Assembly: GCF_000768345.1 (NCBI RefSeq)
Contig: NZ_AVPS01000009.1
Location: 1 to 64,000 of the forward strand
DNA from: Lysobacter concretionis Ko07 = DSM 16239
GTDB lineage: Bacteria; Pseudomonadota; Gammaproteobacteria; Xanthomonadales; Xanthomonadaceae
Reading direction: 5' to 3'
DNA: 64,000 nucleotides
Shown piece by piece: positions 8,569 through 16,964 of the stretch. Made by a program: the position numbers and the translations under genes. Under the pieces are notes generated by a model, which was not told where the DNA came from, did not search any database, and saw only the letters and a program-made list of their open reading frames with translations. Numbering within the stretch: the first letter of the stretch is position 1; each line of letters opens with the position of its first letter.

Positions 8569-9909
8569 ATGCTGGAATTCCTGATCGTCCTGGTACTCAT
8601 CGCGCTCAACGCCTTCTTCGCGCTGTCGGAGATGTCGGTGGTGACGGCGCGCAAACCCAAGCTGCGCCAGATGGGAAGCTCCAGCCGCCACTCCCGCAAG
8701 GCGCTGGATCTGGCCGAACACCCCGACCGCTTCCTGTCCACCGTGCAGGTCGGCATCACCCTGATCGCGATCCTGACCGGCATGTTCGGCGGCGAGGCGA
8801 TCGGCAATGCGATCGGCACCTGGCTGGGCGAGAAGATCCCGCTGCTGGGCGATTACGCGCGTCCGGTCGGCGTGGTGCTCGCCGTCGGCCTGATCACCTA
8901 CCTCAGCATCGTGCTGGGCGAACTGCTGCCCAAGCGCCTGGCACTGCTGGCCCCGGAAAAACTGGCCAGCATCGTCGCCACGCCCATGCACGGGATATCG
9001 CGCATCGCGACCCCGGCGGTGTGGCTGCTGATGGTCAGCACCCGCGGCATGCTCAAGCTGCTGCGGCTGGACCAGACCCAGGCCTCGAGCATCACCGAAG
9101 AGGAAATCCGCATGCTGGTGAGCGAGAGCCACGAGCAGGGTGTGATCGACGCCGACGAACGCAAGATGATGCACCGCGTGCTCGGCCTGGGCGACCGCAC
9201 CGCCGACAGCCTGATGACACCGCGCACCCGGATCACCTGGCTGGATGCGGGCGCTTCGCTGGAGGAAAACCTGGAGACAATGCGCACCTCGCCGGTGTCG
9301 CGCTTCCCCGTGCTGCGCGGCACCGACCAGGACGTGATCGGCGTGGTCGAGGCCAAGTCACTGCTGCGCGCGCTCGCGCCGGGGGTGGAGATCGACCTGT
9401 TCGGCAGCATGCGCGAGGCGCTTTTCGTGTCCGAGTCGACCCACGCGATGAAACTGCTGGAGATCTTCCGCGAGGAACAGCAATCGCTGGCGCTGGTGGT
9501 CGATGAATACGGCGACGTGACGGGGCTGGTGACGGTCAACGACGTCATGGGCGCGGTGATCGGCCGGGTCCAGGCCGGCATGGGCACCGGCACGGCGGAG
9601 CACTCCGAGGAAAGCGCCGGGCCGGTGGTCGAGCGCGCGGACGGCTCCTACCTGATCGACGGCAGCCTGCATGTCGAGGACCTGCACGAACTGGTGGCCG
9701 GCGACGTGCCCGGCGAGGACGATTACGACTTCCATACCGCGGCCGGCATGGTGATCGCCCATTTCGGCCGCATCCCCCATGTCGGCGAGCATTTCGCCTG
9801 GCCCGGCTGGCGGATCGAGGTGGTGGATCTGGACGGTCCACGCATCGACAAGCTGCTGCTGTACCGCGAGCCGATGCAGGACCCGGACAACGATGAGACG
9901 AGCGGGTAG
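8569..9909 (+). CDS. CNNM/HlyC-CorC family membrane protein with DUF21, CBS pair and CorC domain
   Basis: This 446-residue inner-membrane protein is of the hemolysin-like CorC/CNNM family, linked to magnesium and cobalt efflux or resistance; it is not a true hemolysin. The N-terminal DUF21 region has about four hydrophobic segments (residues 1-150). A CBS pair follows at about 205-330, containing DSLMTPRTRITWL and LALVVDEYGDVTGLVT. The C-terminal CorC_HlyC domain covers about 345-430. CTGGAG precedes ATG 8569. The downstream exoD-like gene overlaps its end by 17 bases, so the two are co-transcribed. Confidence 0.92.
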   Translation: MLEFLIVLVLIALNAFFALSEMSVVTARKPKLRQMGSSSRHSRKALDLAEHPDRFLSTVQVGITLIAILTGMFGGEAIGNAIGTWLGEKIPLLGDYARPVGVVLAVGLITYLSIVLGELLPKRLALLAPEKLASIVATPMHGISRIATPAVWLLMVSTRGMLKLLRLDQTQASSITEEEIRMLVSESHEQGVIDADERKMMHRVLGLGDRTADSLMTPRTRITWLDAGASLEENLETMRTSPVSRFPVLRGTDQDVIGVVEAKSLLRALAPGVEIDLFGSMREALFVSESTHAMKLLEIFREEQQSLALVVDEYGDVTGLVTVNDVMGAVIGRVQAGMGTGTAEHSEESAGPVVERADGSYLIDGSLHVEDLHELVAGDVPGEDDYDFHTAAGMVIAHFGRIPHVGEHFAWPGWRIEVVDLDGPRIDKLLLYREPMQDPDNDETSG

Positions 9910-10561
9910 ACCCAAGGGGGAAAGCCCCGCGGAAGCGGGCCAGGAGGCGGGAACGCGCGCCTTGCTGGATGCCTTCGCGTCCGGCAACCCCGATGAGGTA
10001 TTGAAGCTGGGCGAGCTGTTCGGCGGGCTGGGCAAGCGCTCATTCGGGATGCTGCTGTTCGTTGCGATCCTGCCCGCGTTCCTGCCGGTTCCCGGCATCG
10101 GCGGCATGGTCAGCGGCCCGCTGGTGATGCTGATCGGCGCACAACTCGTGGCCGGCCTGAGCACGCCCTGGCTGCCGGGTTTCGCCGCCCGTCGTGGACC
10201 GCGCCGGCAGACGATGGGCCGTTTCCGCGACCGGATTTCACCGTGGCTGTCGCGACTGGAACGGCTGGTGCGCCCGCGCTCGCCGGCCCTGCTCGACCGG
10301 CGCCTGGCCAACCTCGTCTCCGGCCTGCTGCTGATCGCGCTGGGCGTGCTGCTGTCGTTGCCGATCCCCTTCACCAACTACCTGTTCGGTGCCCTGCTGT
10401 TGCTGTTCGCCCTGGCATTGCTGGAACGCGACGGCCGCCTGATGGTCGTGGCCTGGATCAGCGGCATGGCGGCGATCACGGTGTTCGGCCTGCTGTCCGG
10501 GCGACTGGCCACGCTGCTGGCACTCTGGATGGAGCGCCTGCCGGGGGGCCAGCTCTCCTGA
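9893..10561 (+). CDS. ExoD-like exopolysaccharide synthesis protein
   Basis: This 222-residue membrane protein of the ExoD family was first linked to exopolysaccharide and alkaline tolerance in rhizobia; its biochemical role is unknown. A short cytoplasmic N-terminus (residues 1-45) is followed by hydrophobic stretches around FGMLLFVAILPAFLPVPGIG, a cytoplasmic basic segment, and two or three more membrane helices. The start ATG 9893 lies inside the upstream gene in another frame, which points to translational coupling. No polysaccharide cluster is nearby. Confidence 0.85.
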   Translation: MRRAGRPKGESPAEAGQEAGTRALLDAFASGNPDEVLKLGELFGGLGKRSFGMLLFVAILPAFLPVPGIGGMVSGPLVMLIGAQLVAGLSTPWLPGFAARRGPRRQTMGRFRDRISPWLSRLERLVRPRSPALLDRRLANLVSGLLLIALGVLLSLPIPFTNYLFGALLLLFALALLERDGRLMVVAWISGMAAITVFGLLSGRLATLLALWMERLPGGQLS

Positions 10562-10591
10562 GTCGGCGTCCCTGCGCCGGCTCTTCCCCTG

Positions 10592-12769
10592 CTAGGCCAA
10601 CGACACCGGCACGGGGGACTTCAACAAGTCCAGGAAGTCGTCCATCGCCATCGGGTGGCCCAGCCAGAATCCCTGCGCCAGGTCGCAGCCCCGGTCGCGC
10701 AGCAGCGTGTACTGGGCCTCGTTCTCGACGCCCTCCGCGACGACGGTGATCCCCAGCGAATGCGCCATCGCGATGATCGCGGTGGTCAGGGCCAGGTCGT
10801 CGGCATCGTGAAGGATGTCGGCGACGAAGCTGTGGTCGATCTTGACCCCGTCCACCGGCACCCGCCGCAGATGGCTCAGGCCGGAGAAGCCGGTACCGAA
10901 ATCGTCCAGCCAGACCCGCACACCGCTGGCACGAAGCTGCTGCAGCATCCGGCTGGCGTGGGCCTCGTCGCCGATCATCGCCGTTTCGGTCAGCTCGACA
11001 TGCAGCCGATGGGGCGCCAGTCCGCTGTGGCTCAGGCTTTCGGCCACGTTGCGCGGCAAGTCGCCGCTGCGCAGTTGCCGTGGCGAGACGTTGACCGAGA
11101 CGAACAGCGGTTCGGCCTCGGGCGATGATTGCCGCCACAGCGCTGCATCGCGGCAGGCGGCGGTCAGTACCAGTGGACCGATGACTTCGATAAGCCCGCT
11201 CTGCTCGGCGACGTCGATGAAGATGGCCGGTGCCACCAGGCCAAGATCGGGATGGGTCCAGCGCAGCAGCGCCTCGGCACCCAGCAGCACGTTGTCGGCG
11301 ACCCGGTAGATCGGCTGGTACGCCAGGCTCAACTCACCGCGATCCCAAGCGCCGCGCAGTTCGCCTTCCAGGTACACGTGCCGCTCGACCGCCTGGTTCA
11401 TGACCCGGTTGTAGTAACGCGCACAGTTCTTGCCGGCGACCTTGGCCTGGTACATCGCGATATCGCCGTTCTTCATCAGGGTCGCCGCGGTAACGGCATC
11501 CTCCGGGAACATGCTGATGCCGATCGAGATGCCCAGGAAAACATCGCGCTCCTGCAATGGCAGCGGCGCGGAAAGCTCCTCCACCAGTACCTCGGCCAGG
11601 TCGGCGGCCCGCGTGCGCACGTCGACATCGTCGTCATCGTCGTCCACGGACTCGATCAGGATCACGAACTCGTCGCCGCCAAAGCGGGCCAGCAGTGCGC
11701 CCTTGCCCCCAATTCGCTCCACGACGTCGCGGATCCGCCCGGACACCGCGAGCAGGACCTCGTCGCCGACGTCATGTCCCAGGGTGTCATTGACGCGCTT
11801 GAAGTCGTCGATATCGGCAAACAGCAGCGCCAGTTGCCGGTCGGTGCCACGCAGGCGCAGCAGACGCTGGTCCAGCGCCTCGCGGAACGCCAGCCGGTTG
11901 GCCTGGCCGGTGAGCGCATCGGTGTAGGCCATCGTGCGGATGTCGTGGTCGTGCCGGGCGACGCTTTCACTCATCCGCCGGAACGCGCGCATCAGGTCGC
12001 CCAACTCGTCGTTGCGGTCACTGACAGGTGAACGGATATCGAACTGGCCGGCCTCGATCGCGCGTGCCGAATCTGCCAGTTCCTCGATCGGCCGGACCAG
12101 CCAGCGCTGGATCGCCCATAGAGCCGCGCCACCCATGACCAGGAAGCCGCAACCCAGCACGGATATCCAGAACAGCTGGCGTCGGCCCAGTTCGACCAGG
12201 TGACCGCGCAACTCGGCGGCGGCACGGTCCTGGACCGCCCGCAGGGATGCCAGGTCATAGCCGATGCGGATGCCGCCGAGCCGCTCCCGGCCGATCAGGA
12301 TCGGCGCGGACACATCCATGGTGGAATCGTTGAACTGCGTGTGCAGCCCGCCGGCACGGATCGCTCCCTGCGCCAGCGCGTCGGTCATTTCCCGGCCATA
12401 ACCCGGAATCTCCTCGCTGCCGTCGTGCAGCACGTTGCCGTGGCGGTCGAACACCCGCACATACGAAACACCCGGCTGGGCCAGCGCGCCACGTGCCAGC
12501 ACGCCTATCTCGTCAAGGTCGTGGTAGTAGAGCGGATTGGCCAGCGACTCGGCCAGCGGGATCACCGTGCCTTCGCCGCGCCGCCGCAGGCTCTCGCTGG
12601 CCGTGGCCTGCATCGCGGCATGGCTGGCACCCACGACCTCGTCCTGCATCCGGCTCTGTCGATGCAACAACAGTCCGAACAGGACCAGCAGGATTGCCAG
12701 TGCCGCCAGCATCATCAGCAGGACCCTGGCCTGCAGCCCATGCGTGTATTTCATCGGTGCGAGCGTCAT
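10592..12769 (-). CDS. Membrane sensor with HAMP, GGDEF and EAL domains (cyclic-di-GMP turnover)
   Basis: This 725-residue inner-membrane enzyme has a first hydrophobic helix near residues 10-30, a periplasmic sensor up to about 165, and a second helix near 170-190. HAMP, GGDEF (FGGDEF intact) and EAL (EALLRW, DDFGTGF and KIDHSF intact) follow. Both catalytic domains keep their key residues, so either synthesis or breakdown of cyclic-di-GMP is possible. ATG 12769 overlaps the stop of the upstream PhnD-like gene as ATGA, so the binding protein probably supplies its periplasmic signal. An alternative start is MKYTHG at 12754. Confidence 0.93.
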   Translation of the reverse strand: MTLAPMKYTHGLQARVLLMMLAALAILLVLFGLLLHRQSRMQDEVVGASHAAMQATASESLRRRGEGTVIPLAESLANPLYYHDLDEIGVLARGALAQPGVSYVRVFDRHGNVLHDGSEEIPGYGREMTDALAQGAIRAGGLHTQFNDSTMDVSAPILIGRERLGGIRIGYDLASLRAVQDRAAAELRGHLVELGRRQLFWISVLGCGFLVMGGAALWAIQRWLVRPIEELADSARAIEAGQFDIRSPVSDRNDELGDLMRAFRRMSESVARHDHDIRTMAYTDALTGQANRLAFREALDQRLLRLRGTDRQLALLFADIDDFKRVNDTLGHDVGDEVLLAVSGRIRDVVERIGGKGALLARFGGDEFVILIESVDDDDDDVDVRTRAADLAEVLVEELSAPLPLQERDVFLGISIGISMFPEDAVTAATLMKNGDIAMYQAKVAGKNCARYYNRVMNQAVERHVYLEGELRGAWDRGELSLAYQPIYRVADNVLLGAEALLRWTHPDLGLVAPAIFIDVAEQSGLIEVIGPLVLTAACRDAALWRQSSPEAEPLFVSVNVSPRQLRSGDLPRNVAESLSHSGLAPHRLHVELTETAMIGDEAHASRMLQQLRASGVRVWLDDFGTGFSGLSHLRRVPVDGVKIDHSFVADILHDADDLALTTAIIAMAHSLGITVVAEGVENEAQYTLLRDRGCDLAQGFWLGHPMAMDDFLDLLKSPVPVSLA

Positions 12770-13707
12770 TCGACTTCCGAGCGGACACGGCGGACCCCGG
12801 TCTGGATACGCTCCAGCGCCCGGCGGGAATCGGCATCCATCGGCAGGAAACGGGTCGTGCCGAAGAACTGGTGCAGCGCCTTGCTCGCAGCCGGATCGGT
12901 GGCCGCAGCCGTCAGCACCTCGCGCAACCTCTCCTGCACCTTTGCCGGCAGGTCGGCACGGACCAGCTCCAGTGCGCGCGGGTATTCACCGGTACGGCCG
13001 ATGACCACCAGGTCGCGCTTGAACGCGTCGGGCATCCGTGCGGGATTGCCCCAGTCCAGGTTGCTCATCACGCCGACGTCGGCGACTCCCTTGTGCACCC
13101 AGGTGGCGATGTTCAACTCGGAACGGGCGAACAGGTAGCCCAATGCGTCCGAAGCGACCGGATCCTCCGGCGACAGCAGGATTTCCAGCTTGAGATCCCG
13201 TTCCAGCAACTCGCCCGCGGGGACGAAGTAGGCGCTGGTGGACGAGGGCCGCTGGAACGCGATGCAGTGCCCGCGCAGGTCGTCCATCCCGGCGATGCCG
13301 CTGTCGCGACGGGCGAAGAACACGGTGTGGTAATGGCTCTTGCCATTGCGCTCGGTCAGCAGCAGCGGCACCGCGCCGGCGCGCTCGCTGAGCAGCATCC
13401 CCGAACCCGCGGTTTCCGTGACCCAGTCGACCCGTCCGCGGCGGATGTAGCTGGCCATCTGCTGGGGATCGCGGGCCATCAGGACCCTGCCCTCGCGGAT
13501 GCCCACCCCGGCCATGCGCGGAACCACGTAGTCCAGCAAGGGCTTGAGCTGGTCGTAGTGGGCGTTGGGATCGTCACTGATGCGTCCCAGCACCAGCACG
13601 TCGCTCTCCGTTGCCAGTACCGTGGACGGCGGGCCGCACAGCGCGACCAGCAGCATTACCGGCAGGCTTGCTCGTAGAGCGCGGAAGGTACGGCGAAGGA
13701 GTTCCAT
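12766..13707 (-). CDS. PhnD-like periplasmic substrate-binding protein
   Basis: This 313-residue protein of the phosphate/phosphite/phosphonate binding-protein type has an N-terminal signal peptide (hydrophobic LPVMLLVALCG, cleavage after VLA). The two-lobe fold is suggested by IAFQRPSSTSAYFVPAGELL and VADVGVMSNLDWG, which match ligand-binding segments of the family. No permease or ATPase gene is next to it. Instead it overlaps a GGDEF-EAL sensor gene by four bases, so a sensory role is more likely than uptake. The ligand is unknown. Confidence 0.9.
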   Translation of the reverse strand: MELLRRTFRALRASLPVMLLVALCGPPSTVLATESDVLVLGRISDDPNAHYDQLKPLLDYVVPRMAGVGIREGRVLMARDPQQMASYIRRGRVDWVTETAGSGMLLSERAGAVPLLLTERNGKSHYHTVFFARRDSGIAGMDDLRGHCIAFQRPSSTSAYFVPAGELLERDLKLEILLSPEDPVASDALGYLFARSELNIATWVHKGVADVGVMSNLDWGNPARMPDAFKRDLVVIGRTGEYPRALELVRADLPAKVQERLREVLTAAATDPAASKALHQFFGTTRFLPMDADSRRALERIQTGVRRVRSEVE

Positions 13708-13816
13708 CAAGACGGGACCCGACAAAGGCGTGGCCGGCAGCCGGCGGGGTAGTGTGGCATGTGGGCGCCTTCGACCGGCGAATCCGACGAACGCGAAAGC
13801 ATCGTAAAGGTCCGGA

Positions 13817-14611
13817 TCAATGTGGCCCGTCCAGGCGTTGTCCGGCCAGCGCTGCCATGCGGCTGGCGTCCGACAGGATGCCCCGCAGCAGGCGCACTTC
13901 GCGCTCGTCCAGGTCGGCCCGCAGGAACAGCCGGCGCAGCTTGCGCATCGCCGACTCGGGCGCGCGCCCCTTGTGGAAGTCGATCGCATCGAGGGTTTCA
14001 CCCAGTTGCGCGAACAGGCCTTCCAGCTGGAAGTGCGAGGCCGGTGGATCGCGTGGCTCGGCGGGCGTGACCGGCCCGGCCGCCGCCAGCAACGCCAGTC
14101 GCAGTTCATACGCCAGCACCTGCACCGCTGCTGCCAGGTTCAGCGAGCTGTAATCCGGATTGGCCGGGATGTGGATCGCCGCGTGGCACAACTGCAGCTC
14201 GTCGTTCTCCAGCCCGGTACGCTCGCGACCAAACACCAGCGCCACTTCATCGCCACCGGCCGCCATCGCCACCGCGCGCTCGGCCCCCGTGCGCGGCAAC
14301 AGCTCCTCGAGGGTGATCCGGCGGCTTCGGGCGGTGCAGCCCAGCACCAGCCGGCAGTCGCCGACCGCTTCGGCCAACGTGCCGAAGACCACGGCATCAT
14401 CGAGTACGTCATTGGCCCCGGCGGCCAAGGCGAACGAATCCACATCGGGCGATTTCTGCGGCGCGACCAGCACCAGCCGCGCCAGTCCCATGGTCTTCAG
14501 CGCACGCGCGGCCGAGCCGATGTTGCCCGGATGCTGGGTGCCAACCAGCACGATGCGGATGCGGTGGGCAACGGGAAGCGGATTCCAGGCGGGGAGCGGC
14601 GTGGCAGTCAT
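13817..14611 (-). CDS. trmJ: tRNA (cytidine/uridine-2'-O-)-methyltransferase TrmJ
   Basis: This SPOUT-class enzyme methylates the 2'-O of ribose 32 in tRNA using S-adenosylmethionine. The 264-residue protein shows three family motifs in order: the N-terminal [20 protein letters not shown], then [15 protein letters not shown], then [23 protein letters not shown] in part. A C-terminal helical extension is present as in TrmJ. The start at 14611 gives the usual N-terminus. It is divergent from suhB (109 bases between), a pairing common in this bacterial family. Confidence 0.92.
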   Translation of the reverse strand: MTATPLPAWNPLPVAHRIRIVLVGTQHPGNIGSAARALKTMGLARLVLVAPQKSPDVDSFALAAGANDVLDDAVVFGTLAEAVGDCRLVLGCTARSRRITLEELLPRTGAERAVAMAAGGDEVALVFGRERTGLENDELQLCHAAIHIPANPDYSSLNLAAAVQVLAYELRLALLAAAGPVTPAEPRDPPASHFQLEGLFAQLGETLDAIDFHKGRAPESAMRKLRRLFLRADLDEREVRLLRGILSDASRMAALAGQRLDGPH

Positions 14612-14720
14612 GGCGGCAATGGTAAACTCCGCGGCCGGCCACGAACCAATCGTGTCATCGCCGCCCGCTCTTTTCCCTCGCCAGTTGCGTCCCCCACCTC
14701 TCCGTCCGAGGCTATTTGCC

Positions 14721-15551
14721 ATGCAGAAACCCGCCATCACCCTCATGGTCAAGGCCGCCCGCGCCGCCGGCAACGTGCTGTTGCGCCACATGTACAAGCT
14801 GGACGCGCTGAACGTGGTGGAAAAGGACCGCATGGACTTCGCCAGCGAAGTCGATGAACTGGCCGAGAAGGAGATCATCAAGGAATTCCGCCGCGCCACG
14901 CCGGACTACGCGATCCTTGGCGAGGAAGGCGGGCTCATCCAGCCCAGGGGCGGCACCGCCCGCTTCACCTGGGTGATCGACCCGCTCGACGGCACCAGCA
15001 ACTATCTGCGCGGGATCCCGCATTTCTGCGTCTCCATCGCCCTGGTCGAGGCCGGCGAGCCGGTCCACGGGGTGATCTTCGACCCGCTGCGCAACGAGCT
15101 GTTCACCGCCAGCCGCGGCAGCGGCACCACCCTCAACGACAAGCGCGTGCGCGTGGCCGACCGCAAGGACCTGGCCGGCGCGATGGTGCTGACCGGCTTC
15201 GCACCGCGCGAGCGCAGCCGCGCCAGCGCCCAGCTCAAATGCATCGACACCCTGCTGACCGAGATCGAGGACATCCGCCGCAGCGGTTCCGCCGCGCTCG
15301 ACCTGGCCTACGTGGCCTGCGGTCGCGTGGACGCCTATTTCGAGGCCGGCGTGAAGCCGTGGGACATCGCCGCCGGCGCGCTGATGGTGCGCGAGGCCGG
15401 TGGCAAGATCAGCGACTTCCGCGACCGCACCACCGGCCCGATGGACGCGCGCGGAGTGAACCCGCGGCCGCTGCTGGCCGGCAACATCAAGGTCGCCGGT
15501 CTGCTGCAGCAGCGGATCGTCAACACCGGTTACGCCAGCGCATTCGACTGA
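14721..15551 (+). CDS. suhB: Inositol-1-monophosphatase family protein SuhB
   Basis: This is a magnesium-dependent phosphatase of the inositol monophosphatase family. In Escherichia coli the homologue also joins the rRNA antitermination complex. The 276-residue protein has metal-binding motifs DPLDGTSNY and, near the C-terminus, [15 protein letters not shown], both complete, so catalysis is expected. ATG 14721 gives the conserved [17 protein letters not shown] start. It stands alone between trmJ and a structured repeat region. Confidence 0.94.
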   Translation: MQKPAITLMVKAARAAGNVLLRHMYKLDALNVVEKDRMDFASEVDELAEKEIIKEFRRATPDYAILGEEGGLIQPRGGTARFTWVIDPLDGTSNYLRGIPHFCVSIALVEAGEPVHGVIFDPLRNELFTASRGSGTTLNDKRVRVADRKDLAGAMVLTGFAPRERSRASAQLKCIDTLLTEIEDIRRSGSAALDLAYVACGRVDAYFEAGVKPWDIAAGALMVREAGGKISDFRDRTTGPMDARGVNPRPLLAGNIKVAGLLQQRIVNTGYASAFD

Positions 15552-15618
15552 TCGCACCGGCAGGGTCGCGGCGCAACGCGGCCCCTGCCCAGGAGGCTAT
15601 GTTCGATACGAGGGGCGC

Positions 15619-15861
15619 GACCTGCAGACCTTCCGGGCGAATGTCCCCCGGCCCCCGCCTGCGGCGGAGGCCTCCTCCTTTATTTCGCCCCGAAGGCCTG
15701 CAGGTCCCGTCGGTGCTGCCGGATCGCATAGATACGCGGAAAGGGCAGCAGGGATTGCGCTTCTGGAGCCACCGGCCGACGGGGGTGGATGTCCTTGGGT
15801 GCGAAATAAAGGAGGAGGCACCGGCTTCATCGGTGCCGGGGGACATTCGCACCGAAGGACA
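15619..15861. repeat. Pair of structured palindromic elements in inverted orientation
   Basis: Two related modules face each other. Module 1 has arms at 15619-15641 and 15684-15706 (21 of 23 pair). Module 2 has arms at 15791-15805 and 15847-15861 (14 of 15 pair). Inside each lies the same core, TGTCCCCCGGC and GCCTCCTCCTTTAT, around a short variable hairpin, read in opposite directions. The 84-base spacer has its own inverted ends (CCGTCGG and CCGACGG). No protein is encoded. It fills most of the gap between suhB and secF and looks like a dispersed palindromic repeat; I cannot name the family. Confidence 0.75.
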
Positions 15862-15925
15862 CTCGCTCCCGGCCACTCCGGCCACCCCGCAGATGCCGCG
15901 CTTTCCACTCGGATGGAAGAATATC

Positions 15926-15959
15926 CAAAAAAAGGCCGCGCAATTGCTGCGCGGCCTTT
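15926..15959 (-). terminator. Rho-independent terminator of the secDF operon
   Basis: A perfect 12-pair stem (15931-15942 with 15948-15959) has a five-base loop and, on the minus strand, a run of T corresponding to A at 15927-15933. It lies 25 bases beyond the secF stop. Confidence 0.9.
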
Positions 15960-15983
15960 CTGTTTGCGGCGATGGCCGGCGGT

Positions 15984-16949
15984 TTACGGCCGACGGGCCA
16001 ACGCCTCTTCGTTTCTGGCCTTCGGCATCAGGTCCTGCTTGGTGACCTTGAGGAAGCCCAGGGTCAACAAGGGGGCCGCCACGAAGATCGACGACAGGGT
16101 ACCGATCACCACACCGATCATCTGCGACTCGGCCATGCCGCGCAGCGAGCCGCCGCCGTACAGATACAGCGCCAGCACGGTCAGGAACGCCACCACCGAG
16201 GTGATGACCGTGCGCGACAGGGTCTGGTTGATCGAGGTGTTGATGATCGTTTCCGGATCGGCGCGCATCGTGCGGAAATTGTCGCGGATACGGTCGAACA
16301 CCACGATGGTGTCGTTGATCGAAAAGCCCAGCACCGACAGGATGCCGGCCAGAACGGTCAGGTCGAACTCGTGCCCGCTCAACGCGAACCAGCCGGTGAC
16401 GATGGTCACGTCCTGCAGGGAGGCGATCACCGCGGCGATCGCGAACTTCTTCTCGAACCGCATCGAGATGTACAGCAGGAAGCCGACCACCACGAAGATC
16501 ACCGCCCAGATGCCGTTGAGCGCGAGCTCCTTGCCGACCTGCGGCCCGACGAAGTCGCTGCGCATCACCTGGCCCGGGTTGTCGGGCGTCGATACCGCTG
16601 CCGTGATCGCCTGCGCGGTACGCGAGTTGGCATCCGCTGCCGCGTCGCCGCCCTCCTCTTCCGACTGCAACCGCACCAGCAGATCGTTGCCGGAACCGAA
16701 CGAGAGCACTTCGGCGCCGCCATAACCGGCCTCGGCGAGCCGCGCGCGGGCATCGTCGATGTCCACCGGCTTGTCGAAGCGCAGCTCGGTGACCGTGCCG
16801 CCGGTGAAGTCCAGGGCAAAGTTGAAGCCGTTGAATGCCACCGCGCCAATCGACGTCAGGATCAGCAGCACCGACATGGTGAAAGCCACGCCGCGCAGGC
16901 GCAGGAAATTGAAGTTGACGTCGTGCGGGAAAATATTGAGCTGTTTCAT
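15984..16949 (-). CDS. secF: Protein translocase subunit SecF
   Basis: This inner-membrane subunit of SecDF-YajC uses the proton gradient to help pull secreted proteins across the Sec channel. The 321-residue protein has one N-terminal helix, a periplasmic P1 domain beginning with FTGGTVTELRF, and five C-terminal helices containing GFSINDTIVVFDRIRDNFR, the SecF signature. It is third in the order yajC-secD-secF, 15 bases after secD. A strong terminator follows. Confidence 0.97.
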   Translation of the reverse strand: MKQLNIFPHDVNFNFLRLRGVAFTMSVLLILTSIGAVAFNGFNFALDFTGGTVTELRFDKPVDIDDARARLAEAGYGGAEVLSFGSGNDLLVRLQSEEEGGDAAADANSRTAQAITAAVSTPDNPGQVMRSDFVGPQVGKELALNGIWAVIFVVVGFLLYISMRFEKKFAIAAVIASLQDVTIVTGWFALSGHEFDLTVLAGILSVLGFSINDTIVVFDRIRDNFRTMRADPETIINTSINQTLSRTVITSVVAFLTVLALYLYGGGSLRGMAESQMIGVVIGTLSSIFVAAPLLTLGFLKVTKQDLMPKARNEEALARRP

Positions 16950-16964
16950 GGTCGTTTCCCGTTC

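Noticed and set aside
15561..15587. Possible terminator after suhB
   Set aside because: The stem (CAGGG/CCCTG) is short, has mismatches inside and no T-run.
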